A DNA stretch of 64,000 bases from an uncultured Prevotella sp. Its GTDB lineage: Bacteria; Bacteroidota; Bacteroidia; Bacteroidales; Bacteroidaceae. A program made the position numbers and the translations under genes. Below, one piece after another: positions 16,494-24,009 of this stretch. How positions within the stretch are numbered: the first letter of the stretch is position 1; each line of letters begins with the position of its first letter. Below the pieces are notes generated by a model. The model made no database searches. It was not told the DNA's origin and worked only from the letters and a program-made list of their open reading frames with translations. The DNA is taken from the NCBI GenBank assembly GCA_900541575.1, contig UQKO01000005.1, positions 27,354 through 91,353 on the forward strand, read 5' to 3'.

Positions 16494-16961
16494 TTATTTC
16501 TTTTCTTCTACATGGCTACCCGGATGGTTGAGCACCTTGACGAGTTTTGAGCGGTCGAACACGGCGTTCTCGTAGCTCTGGTCGAAGGTGATGGCACCAT
16601 GGGGGCAAGCGCGTGTACAGAGCATGCAGAACATGCAGCAGCCCAGGTCGTACTCATACTTCACGAGGCGTTTCTTTTTCTTGCCATCGGGAGTTTCATA
16701 CATTTCGCTGGTCACCTTGATGCTACCGTTGGGGCATTGCATCTGGCAGATTCCGCAACCCACACACTTGTGCTCATTCTGCTCATTGTGGGGCATGGTG
16801 AGCGAACCGCGGAAACGATCGAACATCTGGTTCGTCGCGCGATTCTCGGGGTATTGCTCGGTGATTTTCGGAGTAAAGAACTCGCGCATGGTCGTCTTCA
16901 GACCTGTGCCGAGGCTCTTCAAGCCGCTTACTACACCGCCTATATAGCTTTTTTCTTCCAT
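16494..16961 (-). CDS. nuoI: NADH-quinone oxidoreductase subunit I
   Basis: A protein of about 155 residues with two [4Fe-4S] ferredoxin motifs: CVGCGICQMQCPNGSI and CMFCMLCTRACPHGAITF. It transfers electrons through clusters N6a/N6b towards NuoB at the membrane interface. I chose the ATG at 16959-16961 (MEEKSYIGGVV) over the longer frame from 17027, because the upstream extension is encoded by the repeat-rich spacer (KLLDSKTSKR) and family members begin near this point. It lies between nuoH and nuoJ as usual. Confidence 0.93.
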   Translation of the reverse strand: MEEKSYIGGVVSGLKSLGTGLKTTMREFFTPKITEQYPENRATNQMFDRFRGSLTMPHNEQNEHKCVGCGICQMQCPNGSIKVTSEMYETPDGKKKKRLVKYEYDLGCCMFCMLCTRACPHGAITFDQSYENAVFDRSKLVKVLNHPGSHVEEKK

Positions 16962-17054
16962 TGTATAACGCTTTGAAGTTTTAGAGTCTAAAAGTTTAAG
17001 AGTTGAGAGGATACCTCTTGGCTTCATAAACTTCTAAACTTTTCAACTATTTAC
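16962..17054 (-). repeat. intercistronic complementary repeat, nuoH-nuoI
   Basis: The plus strand reads GTCTAAAAGTTTAAGAGTTG near 16985-17004 and AACTTCTAAACTTTTCAACT near 17029-17048. It is the shortest of the gaps and may form a compact imperfect stem. Confidence 0.55.
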
Positions 17055-18140
17055 TTAGAACGTCCATCCCATAGCCACGCAGAGTGCCATAAGGATGAGG
17101 TTTACCATGCTGAAGGGCACGAGATACTTCCACTCGAGCGAGAGTATCTGGTCGATACGCAAGCGGGGGAAGGTCCAACGTAGCCACATGAGCAAGAACA
17201 CCACGAAGAACGTCTTACCAATAAACCATACAGCACCGGGGATGTAGTCCATCACACCATTGAAGGCTTCGAGGCCGTAGATGTGAAGTGGAGCCCAACC
17301 ACCGAGGAAGATGGTAGTAGCCATACCAGCGCAGATGAAGAGGTTGAGGTATTCTGCCAAGTAGTAGTAGCCGAAGTGCATACCTGAATACTCTGTGTGG
17401 TAACCAGCGGTCAACTCGCTCTCGCATTCGGGCAAGTCGAACGGACCACGGTTACACTCAGCATTTCCTGCTACGAGATAGATCAAGAAGGCAATGACTG
17501 CGGGAATGTGACCACGGCAGATGTTCCAACCATTGAGATACTGATCGTTGCAAATCTCGCTAAACGACATTGTACCGGTCAAGCAGATCATTGCCAACAT
17601 AGTCATACCGATTGACAGCTCATAGCTGATAATCTGTGCACCACTACGCATGGCACCGATGAGAGAGTACTTATTGTTAGAACTCCAACCTGCAAGCAGG
17701 ATACCTACTACGCCAATCGACGACATAGCAAGGAAGAAGAATACGCCGACATTAAAGTCGATAATCTGCGCACCCTTGTTCCATGGCAGACATGAGAATG
17801 TGACCATCGAAGCTGTCACTACGAGGAACGGAGCCAAGTTGTGCAGGAAGAGGTCGGTCTGTCGCATACTGATAATCTCCTTGGTCAGCATCTTAAATAC
17901 GTCGCTGAACACCTGGAGTATACCCCATTTACCTACACGCATCGGTCCGAGACGGCATTGGAAAAATGCACAAATCTTACGCTCCATGTAGATGAGGGCG
18001 ATGGCAAACACGGCATACAGGGTGATGATGACCAATGCCACGAGGATGCTCTCCGTAAGGATCGCGCCCCATTCAGCAAAGCCACATGTACCTGTAAGGA
18101 AGTTGTGTAGCCAAGATGTTACTATACTAAAGTCAAACAT
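17055..18140 (-). CDS. nuoH: NADH-quinone oxidoreductase subunit H
   Basis: A 361-residue, eight-helix subunit that forms the quinone-binding chamber of complex I with NuoB and NuoD. Recognisable stretches are IYMERKICAFFQCRLGPMRV and QVFSDVFKMLTKE near the N-terminus, and GPFDLPECESELTAGYHTEY in the middle with the conserved Glu residues. Length and order fit the family (E. coli 325), with a somewhat longer N-terminal segment. The next gene upstream in the operon is not nuoG but a four-helix-bundle gene, and then nuoCD; no nuoE, F or G lies here. Confidence 0.95.
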   Translation of the reverse strand: MFDFSIVTSWLHNFLTGTCGFAEWGAILTESILVALVIITLYAVFAIALIYMERKICAFFQCRLGPMRVGKWGILQVFSDVFKMLTKEIISMRQTDLFLHNLAPFLVVTASMVTFSCLPWNKGAQIIDFNVGVFFFLAMSSIGVVGILLAGWSSNNKYSLIGAMRSGAQIISYELSIGMTMLAMICLTGTMSFSEICNDQYLNGWNICRGHIPAVIAFLIYLVAGNAECNRGPFDLPECESELTAGYHTEYSGMHFGYYYLAEYLNLFICAGMATTIFLGGWAPLHIYGLEAFNGVMDYIPGAVWFIGKTFFVVFLLMWLRWTFPRLRIDQILSLEWKYLVPFSMVNLILMALCVAMGWTF

Positions 18141-18159
18141 AAATCAGTTTTTAGTTTTT

Positions 18160-18670
18160 AGGTTATGAGGTTATAAAGTTACCTTTACTCGCTCATTTCC
18201 CAAGAACGTATAACTTATGAATTTAGATTCTCTGCAAATTTATATTTCAGTCCTCTGATAAGTTTCGCAACAAACTCAAAAGCGGGTTTCAAGGACTCAA
18301 TTTCCTCAAGTGGAAAATAATCCAAGTCAGAGCCTACCACCAGTTGATTATAAACTTCAGCTAATGAGCCATAGGCTATTTCAAGGAAATGAATTTTCTC
18401 TTTGTAGGAAAAACGTGCGCTTCCTTCTGCTATATTCGACGTAACAGATATCATAGCACGTCTTATTTGATTGCCTAATGCGTACCTCTCATAATCGGGC
18501 AACCGAAGGGTGAACTGATAGACTATTTTTGTTAACAGCCTTGCCTCTTGCCACACCTTGAGCCCTTCGAATGAGAACAGAGAGTCTGATTTTTGCATTT
18601 GTGTTAATTATTGGAGATTAGATAGAGAAGTTATAATAAGGCTTAAGGTAACTTTATAACCTTATAACCT
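18160..18670. repeat. 26-bp inverted repeats flanking the four-helix-bundle gene
   Basis: The left arm (18160-18185, beginning AGGTTATGAGGTTATAAAGT) and the right arm (18645-18670, beginning AAGGTAACTTTATAACC) are complementary at 25 of 26 positions. They enclose 459 nt that contain only the gene at 18215-18598. A transcript would fold into a long stem with the gene in the loop. The repeat unit differs from that of the other nuo gaps, but its position at the gap edges is the same. Confidence 0.85.
18215..18598 (-). CDS. four-helix-bundle protein (S23 / 23S rRNA intervening-sequence type)
   Basis: A 127-residue helical protein. The N-terminus SFEGLKVWQEARLLTKIVYQ and the central GNQIRRAMISVTSNIAEGSA with NQLVVGSDLDY match the four-helix-bundle family first found inside 23S rRNA intervening sequences. 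Its members are basic, pentameric and related in fold to the Avd protein of diversity-generating retroelements. The molecular role is unsettled; nucleic acid binding is usually proposed. Here it sits on the coding strand between nuoCD and nuoH, inside 26-bp complementary arms. It therefore looks like an insertion tolerated in the nuo message, not a complex I part. Confidence 0.8.
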   Translation of the reverse strand: MQKSDSLFSFEGLKVWQEARLLTKIVYQFTLRLPDYERYALGNQIRRAMISVTSNIAEGSARFSYKEKIHFLEIAYGSLAEVYNQLVVGSDLDYFPLEEIESLKPAFEFVAKLIRGLKYKFAENLNS

Positions 18671-18689
18671 CAAAACTTCAAACTCCTCA

Positions 18690-20438
18690 TCATCTATCAA
18701 TATCAGGCACCACATAGTCCACCGTACCGCCGATTGTGATCAAGTCGGCAAGCATATTGCCACGGCAAGCGGTATCCATCACGGCTACGAGGGGCAAACC
18801 TGTAGAGCGGTAGTGCAAGCGGTAAGGACTCTTATCGCCCTTGCTCTCGATAAATACCCCCATGCGGCCACGGCTACCTTCCACTTCGCTGAAGAAAGTA
18901 CCCACAGGAAGCTTGATGATAGGCTTCATCTTCTCCTGATAGCTGCCTTCGGGAATATTGTCGATGAGTTGCTCTATGATATTGAGACTCTCTAAGATTT
19001 CATCCATACGGATCATGTAACGAGCGAAGCTATCGCCCTCTGTACGTACCACCTCGTTGAACTGTACGCGGTCGTAAGCAGCGTAAGGACGAATCTTACG
19101 CAAGTCGTTGTGCCATCCTGAAGCACGTCCTGTACCCCCCGTACAACCAAAGGATATCACCTGCTCCTTAGTGAGCACGCCTACCCCCTTCGAACGGTTT
19201 TGGAAAATCACGTTGCCAGTGAAGATATCGTGGTATTCCTTGATATTCTTACGCATGGTTGTGATAAATTCCTTCACACGCTTCTGGAAGTTGGGGTGGA
19301 TATCATAAGTCACACCGCCGATGGTGTTGTAATTCAGGATCAAGCGTCCGCCGCAAGTTTCCTCGAAGATGTCGAGAATCTTCTCACGATCGCGGAATGC
19401 ATAGAGGAAGGCGGTGGTTGCACCGAGGTCCTGACACAGACAGCCAAAGAAAAGAATGTGAGAGTCAATACGCTGGAGTTCGTCCATGATGGTACGGATC
19501 ACCTTCACTCTGTCGCTCACCTCTACGCCCATGGCCTGTTCGATACACATACACAATGCGTGACGATTCTGCATTGCACCGAGATAGTCCAAACGGTCGG
19601 TCAGAGCCAACGTCTGCGGATAAGTCATCTTCTCGCTAATCTTCTCCACGCCACGGTGGATATAGCCCAAGATGGGGTCTACCTTGCGGATAGTCTCACC
19701 CTCGAGGTCAACGCGGAAGTGGAGCACACCGTGAGTAGAGGGGTGCTGCGGACCAATGTTCACCACATAGTCGTCATCGCCGAAGATCTGATGCTCAACC
19801 TTTTGGATCGAGCCATCCTGCTGGAGCTGATATTCATAAGTCACGTCGGCCAACGGTTCGTTGGTCATATGCTGCGGATCGAAGGGATTGTCCTTCTCGG
19901 GATCGTTATCCTTACGGAAAGGATAGCCCACCCAATCTTCGCGCATAAAGAGACGACGCATGTCGGGATGGTTGGTAAAGATGATGCCATAGTAGTCGAA
20001 CACTTCGCGTTCGTATACATTGGCAATATCCCAAAGGTCGCTCACCGAGGGAATCATCGGATTCTCGCGATCCATCACGACGCACTTTACGCAAGCCTGC
20101 TTGTGGTTGATGGTATTTTCGAGTTGGTAGACCACACCGATACCATCTTCCATCCAGTCCTCACCCACGAGGTTGAGCAGGAAGTCCATGCCCTCTTCGT
20201 CGTGTAAGCGCTTCATCTCAGCGTGCAGATTGGCAGCTTCGATAAGGGTAGGCTTCAGTTCGTTTACGGCAGGCTTAGCAGGAGCTGCTGCCGGACGTGC
20301 GGCGGCAGGACGAGCCACGGCAGGCTTTGTTCCTGCTGCAGGTGCAGCGGGCTGCTGTGCCTGGGCTGCTGCGGGTGCTGCAGGCTTCTGTGCCTCAGCG
20401 CCCTGCTCTTTAGCTGTAGGATTCAATTCTTCGCTCAT
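18690..20438 (-). CDS. nuoCD: NADH-quinone oxidoreductase fused subunits C and D
   Basis: A 582-residue fusion. Residues 1-60 are an Ala/Pro-rich linker-like extension (AAAQAQQPAAPAAG) not usual in the family. About 65-190 is the NuoC (30 kDa) domain with YEREVFDYYGI and HPDMRRLFMREDWVGYPFRKD. About 215-582 is the NuoD (49 kDa) domain with VVNIGPQHPSTHGVLHF at the quinone site, and a C-terminal RGNMLADLITIGGTVDYVVPDIDR. The C-D fusion is known from E. coli and other bacteria. It sits in the peripheral arm between NuoB and NuoI. The start overlaps the nuoB stop by a few bases, so translation is probably coupled. Confidence 0.95.
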   Translation of the reverse strand: MSEELNPTAKEQGAEAQKPAAPAAAQAQQPAAPAAGTKPAVARPAAARPAAAPAKPAVNELKPTLIEAANLHAEMKRLHDEEGMDFLLNLVGEDWMEDGIGVVYQLENTINHKQACVKCVVMDRENPMIPSVSDLWDIANVYEREVFDYYGIIFTNHPDMRRLFMREDWVGYPFRKDNDPEKDNPFDPQHMTNEPLADVTYEYQLQQDGSIQKVEHQIFGDDDYVVNIGPQHPSTHGVLHFRVDLEGETIRKVDPILGYIHRGVEKISEKMTYPQTLALTDRLDYLGAMQNRHALCMCIEQAMGVEVSDRVKVIRTIMDELQRIDSHILFFGCLCQDLGATTAFLYAFRDREKILDIFEETCGGRLILNYNTIGGVTYDIHPNFQKRVKEFITTMRKNIKEYHDIFTGNVIFQNRSKGVGVLTKEQVISFGCTGGTGRASGWHNDLRKIRPYAAYDRVQFNEVVRTEGDSFARYMIRMDEILESLNIIEQLIDNIPEGSYQEKMKPIIKLPVGTFFSEVEGSRGRMGVFIESKGDKSPYRLHYRSTGLPLVAVMDTACRGNMLADLITIGGTVDYVVPDIDR

Positions 20439-21064
20439 GCCTCTTCTTCCTGTTTATAAATGGTTTCTTCTTTTTCTTCGGCAGCAATCTTGAAGGGATC
20501 CTTCTGCTTGCGGTTAGTTGTACCGAAGAAGTTTTCTACTTTCACAATACGCTGCAACTGCATCATACCATAAAGGAATGCTTCGGGGCGGGGAGGACAT
20601 CCAGGTACGTATACGTCGACGGGAATAATCTTGTCCACACCATTGAGCACGTGGTATGACTTCGTAAACGGTCCGCCCGAGATAGAGCAACCGCCGATAG
20701 CTACTACATACTTTGGATCGGCCATCTGGTCGTAGAGGCGACGGAGCACCGGTGCCATCTTTGTGGTGATTGTACCACATACCAGAATCACGTCGGCCTG
20801 ACGAGGTGAGTTTCGTGTCACCTCAAATCCAAAACGAGCAATATCGTAACGTGCAGCACACACGGCCATGAATTCGATACCACAGCATGAGGTAGCGAAT
20901 GTTAGCGGCCAAAGAGAGTTAGAACGGCCCCAGTCGATGAGGTCGTCGAGCTTGCGCACAATGATATTCGCGCCGCCCGCATTGAGTTCTTCAACGAGCT
21001 TTTCGTAAGTTTCGTTGTCCTTGAATTCCTCGTAAGGAATCGACTTAATTTTTGCTCTTTTCAT
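20435..21064 (-). CDS. nuoB: NADH-quinone oxidoreductase subunit B
   Basis: About 209 residues. NuoB holds the terminal cluster N2, which reduces quinone; its Cys ligands are visible in TSCCGIEFM, IGGCSISGGPF and VPGCPPRPEA. Two start codons are close together. I chose the ATG at 21062-21064, which overlaps the nuoA stop as ATGA; the ATG six bases upstream (21068-21070) would add only Met-Ala. The longer frame to 21181 lies inside nuoA and is not supported. The C-terminus has a charged extension (AAEEKEETIYKQEEEA) beyond the conserved domain. Confidence 0.95.
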   Translation of the reverse strand: MKRAKIKSIPYEEFKDNETYEKLVEELNAGGANIIVRKLDDLIDWGRSNSLWPLTFATSCCGIEFMAVCAARYDIARFGFEVTRNSPRQADVILVCGTITTKMAPVLRRLYDQMADPKYVVAIGGCSISGGPFTKSYHVLNGVDKIIPVDVYVPGCPPRPEAFLYGMMQLQRIVKVENFFGTTNRKQKDPFKIAAEEKEETIYKQEEEA

Positions 21065-21411
21065 TGCCATTTCAACGCTCCTTTCCTCCAGGCATATGCT
21101 AAGCCTAGAACTAATATAAACAGAAAGAAGAGCACGCTCAGCAATCCAGCAGGACCGAATGAGCGCATCACGACGGCCCAAGGGAAGAGGAACATCGTTT
21201 CAACGTCGAACATCAGGAAAAGGATGGCAAAGAGGTAGTAACCTATGCGGAACTGCATCCATGAGCGTCCACGAGTAGGGATACCACATTCATAAGCTTC
21301 CTCCTTCTGAGCGTTGTAGCTTCGCGGCGAAATCAGCTTAGCCAAAATCGTCACTACGCCTACGAACGCCAACCCTGTCAGCAATGCAGTGACAAATAAG
21401 GTAAAGTTCAT
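21061..21411 (-). CDS. nuoA: NADH-quinone oxidoreductase subunit A
   Basis: A 116-residue protein with three membrane helices, the small complex I subunit A that starts the operon. The conserved loop reads EEAYECGIPTRGRSWMQFRI followed by YYLFAILFLMFDVETMFLFPW, where the Cys-Gly and Asp-x-Glu residues typical of NuoA are present. The stop codon overlaps the nuoB start (ATGA). The promoter appears to lie more than 300 bp upstream (21746-21776), leaving a long structured leader. Confidence 0.95.
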   Translation of the reverse strand: MNFTLFVTALLTGLAFVGVVTILAKLISPRSYNAQKEEAYECGIPTRGRSWMQFRIGYYLFAILFLMFDVETMFLFPWAVVMRSFGPAGLLSVLFFLFILVLGLAYAWRKGALKWQ

Positions 21412-21558
21412 AGCTCTTTAAATGTTATTGTTAATAATGTTATTTATTTCGCTTTTTGTCTCAGGCTTCGCTTGTCAGGAAACTATCACTTATCTAGCTC
21501 CACGCTTTGCATTTCCGCCCTAAGACACCTGCTTCCAACGTCACCTACGATTCCAAGA

Positions 21559-21678
21559 GTCTTGCCTGTGTGCAAGACGAAAAGTCCGCACTATCTAGGG
21601 CATAGGGCACCCTGACGTGCGGACACAAAAAATCAGCGAACGGACACACTTGTCCGCCGCTTGCAGTTGATTTTTACC
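21559..21678 (-). promoter_or_regulatory. hairpin cluster in the nuo leader, possible attenuator
   Basis: Between the predicted promoter and nuoA lie three hairpins. GTCTTGCCTGTGTGCAAGAC spans 21559-21578. GTCCGCAC (21584-21591) pairs with GTGCGGAC (21617-21624), with an inner AGGG/CCCT, and on the minus strand runs into TTTTCGTC. CGGACACACTTGTCCG lies near 21640-21655. The second one looks like an intrinsic terminator placed before the coding region, so attenuation is possible. Confidence 0.45.
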
Positions 21679-21740
21679 AGTTGTACACTCCATGAGCGCA
21701 CTCACATAGCAGCCCTTGTTCACGTTGTTTCGTCTTTTGC

Positions 21741-21895
21741 GAGTGCAAAGTTAGTGCAAGGCGAGCGAAGGACAAAGGAAAAAACTTGTTTTTTGCTTTT
21801 CTCTTCCGAGCCACAACCTAACTTGCACAAAGTAAAAGTTTGCGCAAGACGAGCGAGAAACAAGGGAAAAACTTGTTTTTGATTCAAGCTTTCTC
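21741..21895. repeat. dispersed intergenic repeat, two related segments at the nuo promoter
   Basis: The segment GTGCAAGGCGAGCGAAGGAC with GGAAAAAACTTGTTTTTTGC recurs about 90 bp downstream as GCGCAAGACGAGCGAGAAAC with GGGAAAAACTTGTTTTTGAT. Between them, ACAACCTAACTTGCACAAAG forms the complementary edge. The layout resembles the repeats at 9387-9613 and 46847-46965. Confidence 0.6.
21746..21776 (-). promoter_or_regulatory. promoter of the nuo operon
   Basis: On the minus strand TTTG (21773-21776), a 19-bp spacer and TAACTTTG (21746-21753) match the Bacteroidetes -33/-7 promoter. The start would be near 21736, giving a leader of about 325 nt. The boxes lie within a copy of the dispersed intergenic repeat (GCAAAGTTAGTGCAAGGCGA). 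Confidence 0.75.
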
Positions 21896-21950
21896 TAAAG
21901 AAAGTCGTTTCCTTATCTCGCGGGCATGTGGTTGGGAATACTCATCTTCA

Positions 21951-22036
21951 TTTCGGATTTAGTCAAGGCGGGCTGAATTATCGTGCAAGTCGAATGCAAT
22001 CAAGCTTGCTTGAATTGCTGAGACGCAGCCGATAAT
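21951..22036. repeat. dispersed intergenic repeat, copy near array B
   Basis: TTTCGGATTTAGT, then GGGCTGAATT, then GAATGCAATCAAGCTTGCTT and GAATTGCTGAGACGCAGCCG. It is almost identical to 63837-63920. The core AATCAAGCTTGCTTGAATT is a hairpin. Both copies lie within about 200 bp of a hairpin array. Confidence 0.75.
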
Positions 22037-22128
22037 GGCGATAAAAGCTCGCTGAAGTTAAAAGCGAAACTTGGAATAATTATCTCTACATGGGCATTCA
22101 AGTTACGCGAAAAAGCCGTTCATGTTAT

Positions 22129-22216
22129 CGTCCTTCGGTCGAAGGACGCATGTCCTTCGGTCGAGGGACGCATGTCCTTCGGTCGGGGGACGCATGTCCT
22201 TCGGTCGAGGGACGAT
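22129..22216. repeat. 22-nt-period hairpin array B
   Basis: Four 22-nt units start at 22129, 22151, 22173 and 22195. Unit 1, CGTCCTTCGGTCGAAGGACG, is a perfect 9-bp stem with a two-base centre; the others (TGTCCTTCGGTCGAGGGACG and one with GGGGG) keep most pairs. The sequence is unrelated to array A, but period and copy number are the same. Confidence 0.9.
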
Positions 22217-22610
22217 GACTTAGATAACGTTCTAAGAAAACTTCAACGGCCTTTTAGTCTAACAACAATATACTTTAAGAGGACACTGCAACGCACTAGT
22301 TAACAACTACGATCAAAGTTTCAGATTCTGCCCGCTCAAGTTAAAACCGGAACTTGTTTTTTTGACTTTCACTTCCCCATTCTGCGGACGAATCGTCTCG
22401 TATCGGCTACACACAACAGACAACAAGTCTACTCAAAAACGAGAGCAAAGTATCTCATTCCCATAAATACACTCAATAAATCCATGATAAAGCCGACGCA
22501 AAGAACACATCGCCCACAGAACGAAATATCTTGCATCTTGTAAAAAGCACCATGCACACTTTTTTATATGCGCACTTCAATCAATTTTACATCAATTGAA
22601 AGCTGTTGAT

Positions 22611-22641
22611 TTTGAGATTCTTTAGTTTTTTCTTACTTTTG
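22611..22641 (+). promoter_or_regulatory. promoter of the sugar transporter gene
   Basis: TTTG (22611-22614), a 19-bp spacer and TACTTTTG (22634-22641) match the Bacteroidetes promoter. Transcription would begin near 22648, which rules out the ATG at 22606 and supports the start at 22717. Confidence 0.7.
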
Positions 22642-22716
22642 CAACTCAACTCATACTACTCCACCCTTGGATACTACGTCCAATCTGCAGAACTTCACAG
22701 AAAATCAGTCAATCCA

Positions 22717-24009
22717 ATGAATCAAAAAAGAATAAACATCGTGCAGACGGCCGACGGACACAACTACTTGTGGCCCTATGTTTTAGTGACCTCTCTATTT
22801 TTCCTTTGGGGATTTGCCCATAGCATCCTCGATGTGCTCAACAAGCATTTTCAGGATACACTCGGTGTGAGCAAGACTGAGTCGGCACTAGTGCAAGCCG
22901 TGGTCTATGGGGGCTACTTTCTTATGGCCTTGCCCGCTGGTCAGATAATTCGCCGTTTGGGCTACCGAGGAGGTGTGCTCACGGGGCTTCTGCTTTATGG
23001 TATCGGTGCCTTACTATTTATCCCAGGCGGTCAACTCAATTCGTTTCCATTTTTCCTTTTCTCTCTTTTCGTTATCGGTTGCGGACTTACTTGTTTGGAG
23101 ACGGCAGCCAATCCTTACGTGACGGTTCTAGGCAATCAGCACGATGCCGAGCGCCGCATCAACCTCTCGCAGTCGTTCAACGGACTAGGTTGGATTGTTG
23201 GTCCCATCGTGGGTGGTCAATTTCTCTTTGCACAACAAGCAAACCATGCCTCCATTTCCGTTCCCTATGCCATCATCGGCATCATAGTTCTCTTTGTAGC
23301 CGCAATCTTTGTACGAGCGAAGTTACCCGAAGTGGAAGCAACAAGCAACATTTCATCGAAAGAGTCAACCCAGCAGGGGATAAAAGAATGCACTACGAAA
23401 GATAACACACAAACGGCTGCCCACACAAAGGTAGCCCCCAGAGGTCTTTGGACTCACCGCAACTTCGTAGTGGGCATGGTAGCGCTTTTTCTCTATGTAG
23501 CAGCGCAGACAGGCATTAATAGTTTCTTTATCAACTACGTCACAGAGTTTTCAAATATGAATCGTGCTTCCGCGGCCAATCTTCTTGGGTTCGGAGCTAT
23601 GGCGCTCTTCATGGTGGGCCGCATGGGCGGCAGTTGGGTTATGGCAATCGTGCAATCTGAGCGTGTACTGCTCTGTTGCGCCCTAGGAGCTATCATAGCT
23701 ATGGCCATTCTTCTCACGGGAGCGGGCAGCATGGGCATCGCAGCATTTCTACTATGCTATCTATGCGAGAGCATCATGTTTCCCACCATCTTTGCCCTAG
23801 CCCTCCGCGGTGTAGGCGAGCATACGAAGCAAGCTTCGTCGTATCTAATCATGTGTATCGTGGGGGGCGCTGTAGCTCCTTTGCTCATGGGACTCATTGC
23901 CGATTATAGCAACATGGCGCAAGCCTTCATTGTTCCCCTCGTCTGTTTCGTAGGCATTGGTCTCTATGCACTGATGCTTCTTAAACCCTCGGCTCATGCT
24001 CAGCGATGA
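22717..24009 (+). CDS. FHS-family MFS sugar transporter (fucose/glucose/galactose permease type)
   Basis: A protein of about 430 residues with 12 predicted helices, starting MNQKRINIVQTADGHNYLWPY. The signature regions are FFLWGFAHSILDVLNKHFQD, YGGYFLMALPAGQIIRRLGYRG, CLETAANPYVTVLG and LSQSFNGLGWIVGP, typical of the FucP/GluP group of proton- or sodium-coupled sugar permeases in the inner membrane. A longer frame from 22606 is rejected because it starts upstream of the predicted transcription start. The exact sugar (fucose, glucose, galactose or a GlcNAc-type sugar) cannot be told. Its stop codon overlaps the next gene by 14 bp, so the two are probably co-transcribed. The fucosidase at 57 kb releases a possible substrate. 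Confidence 0.88.
   Translation: MNQKRINIVQTADGHNYLWPYVLVTSLFFLWGFAHSILDVLNKHFQDTLGVSKTESALVQAVVYGGYFLMALPAGQIIRRLGYRGGVLTGLLLYGIGALLFIPGGQLNSFPFFLFSLFVIGCGLTCLETAANPYVTVLGNQHDAERRINLSQSFNGLGWIVGPIVGGQFLFAQQANHASISVPYAIIGIIVLFVAAIFVRAKLPEVEATSNISSKESTQQGIKECTTKDNTQTAAHTKVAPRGLWTHRNFVVGMVALFLYVAAQTGINSFFINYVTEFSNMNRASAANLLGFGAMALFMVGRMGGSWVMAIVQSERVLLCCALGAIIAMAILLTGAGSMGIAAFLLCYLCESIMFPTIFALALRGVGEHTKQASSYLIMCIVGGAVAPLLMGLIADYSNMAQAFIVPLVCFVGIGLYALMLLKPSAHAQR

Larger units (their letters stand above)
21412..22716. other. large divergent intergenic region between nuoA and the sugar transporter
   Basis: No gene is supported in about 1.3 kb. It contains the nuo leader hairpins and promoter, dispersed repeats (21741-21895, 21951-22036), hairpin array B (22129-22216) and the transporter promoter (22611-22641), all listed separately. 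Confidence 0.7.

Noticed and set aside
19200..20207. Long plus-strand frame of 335 codons
   Set aside because: It lies entirely antisense to nuoCD, whose conserved motifs are unmistakable; the translated product has no recognisable domain.
21065..21181. N-terminal extension of NuoB
   Set aside because: The extension lies inside nuoA in another frame; the ATGA overlap gives a normal coupled start.
22129..22216. Short CRISPR array
   Set aside because: The 22-nt units follow each other with no spacers; each unit is a palindrome. No cas genes are nearby.
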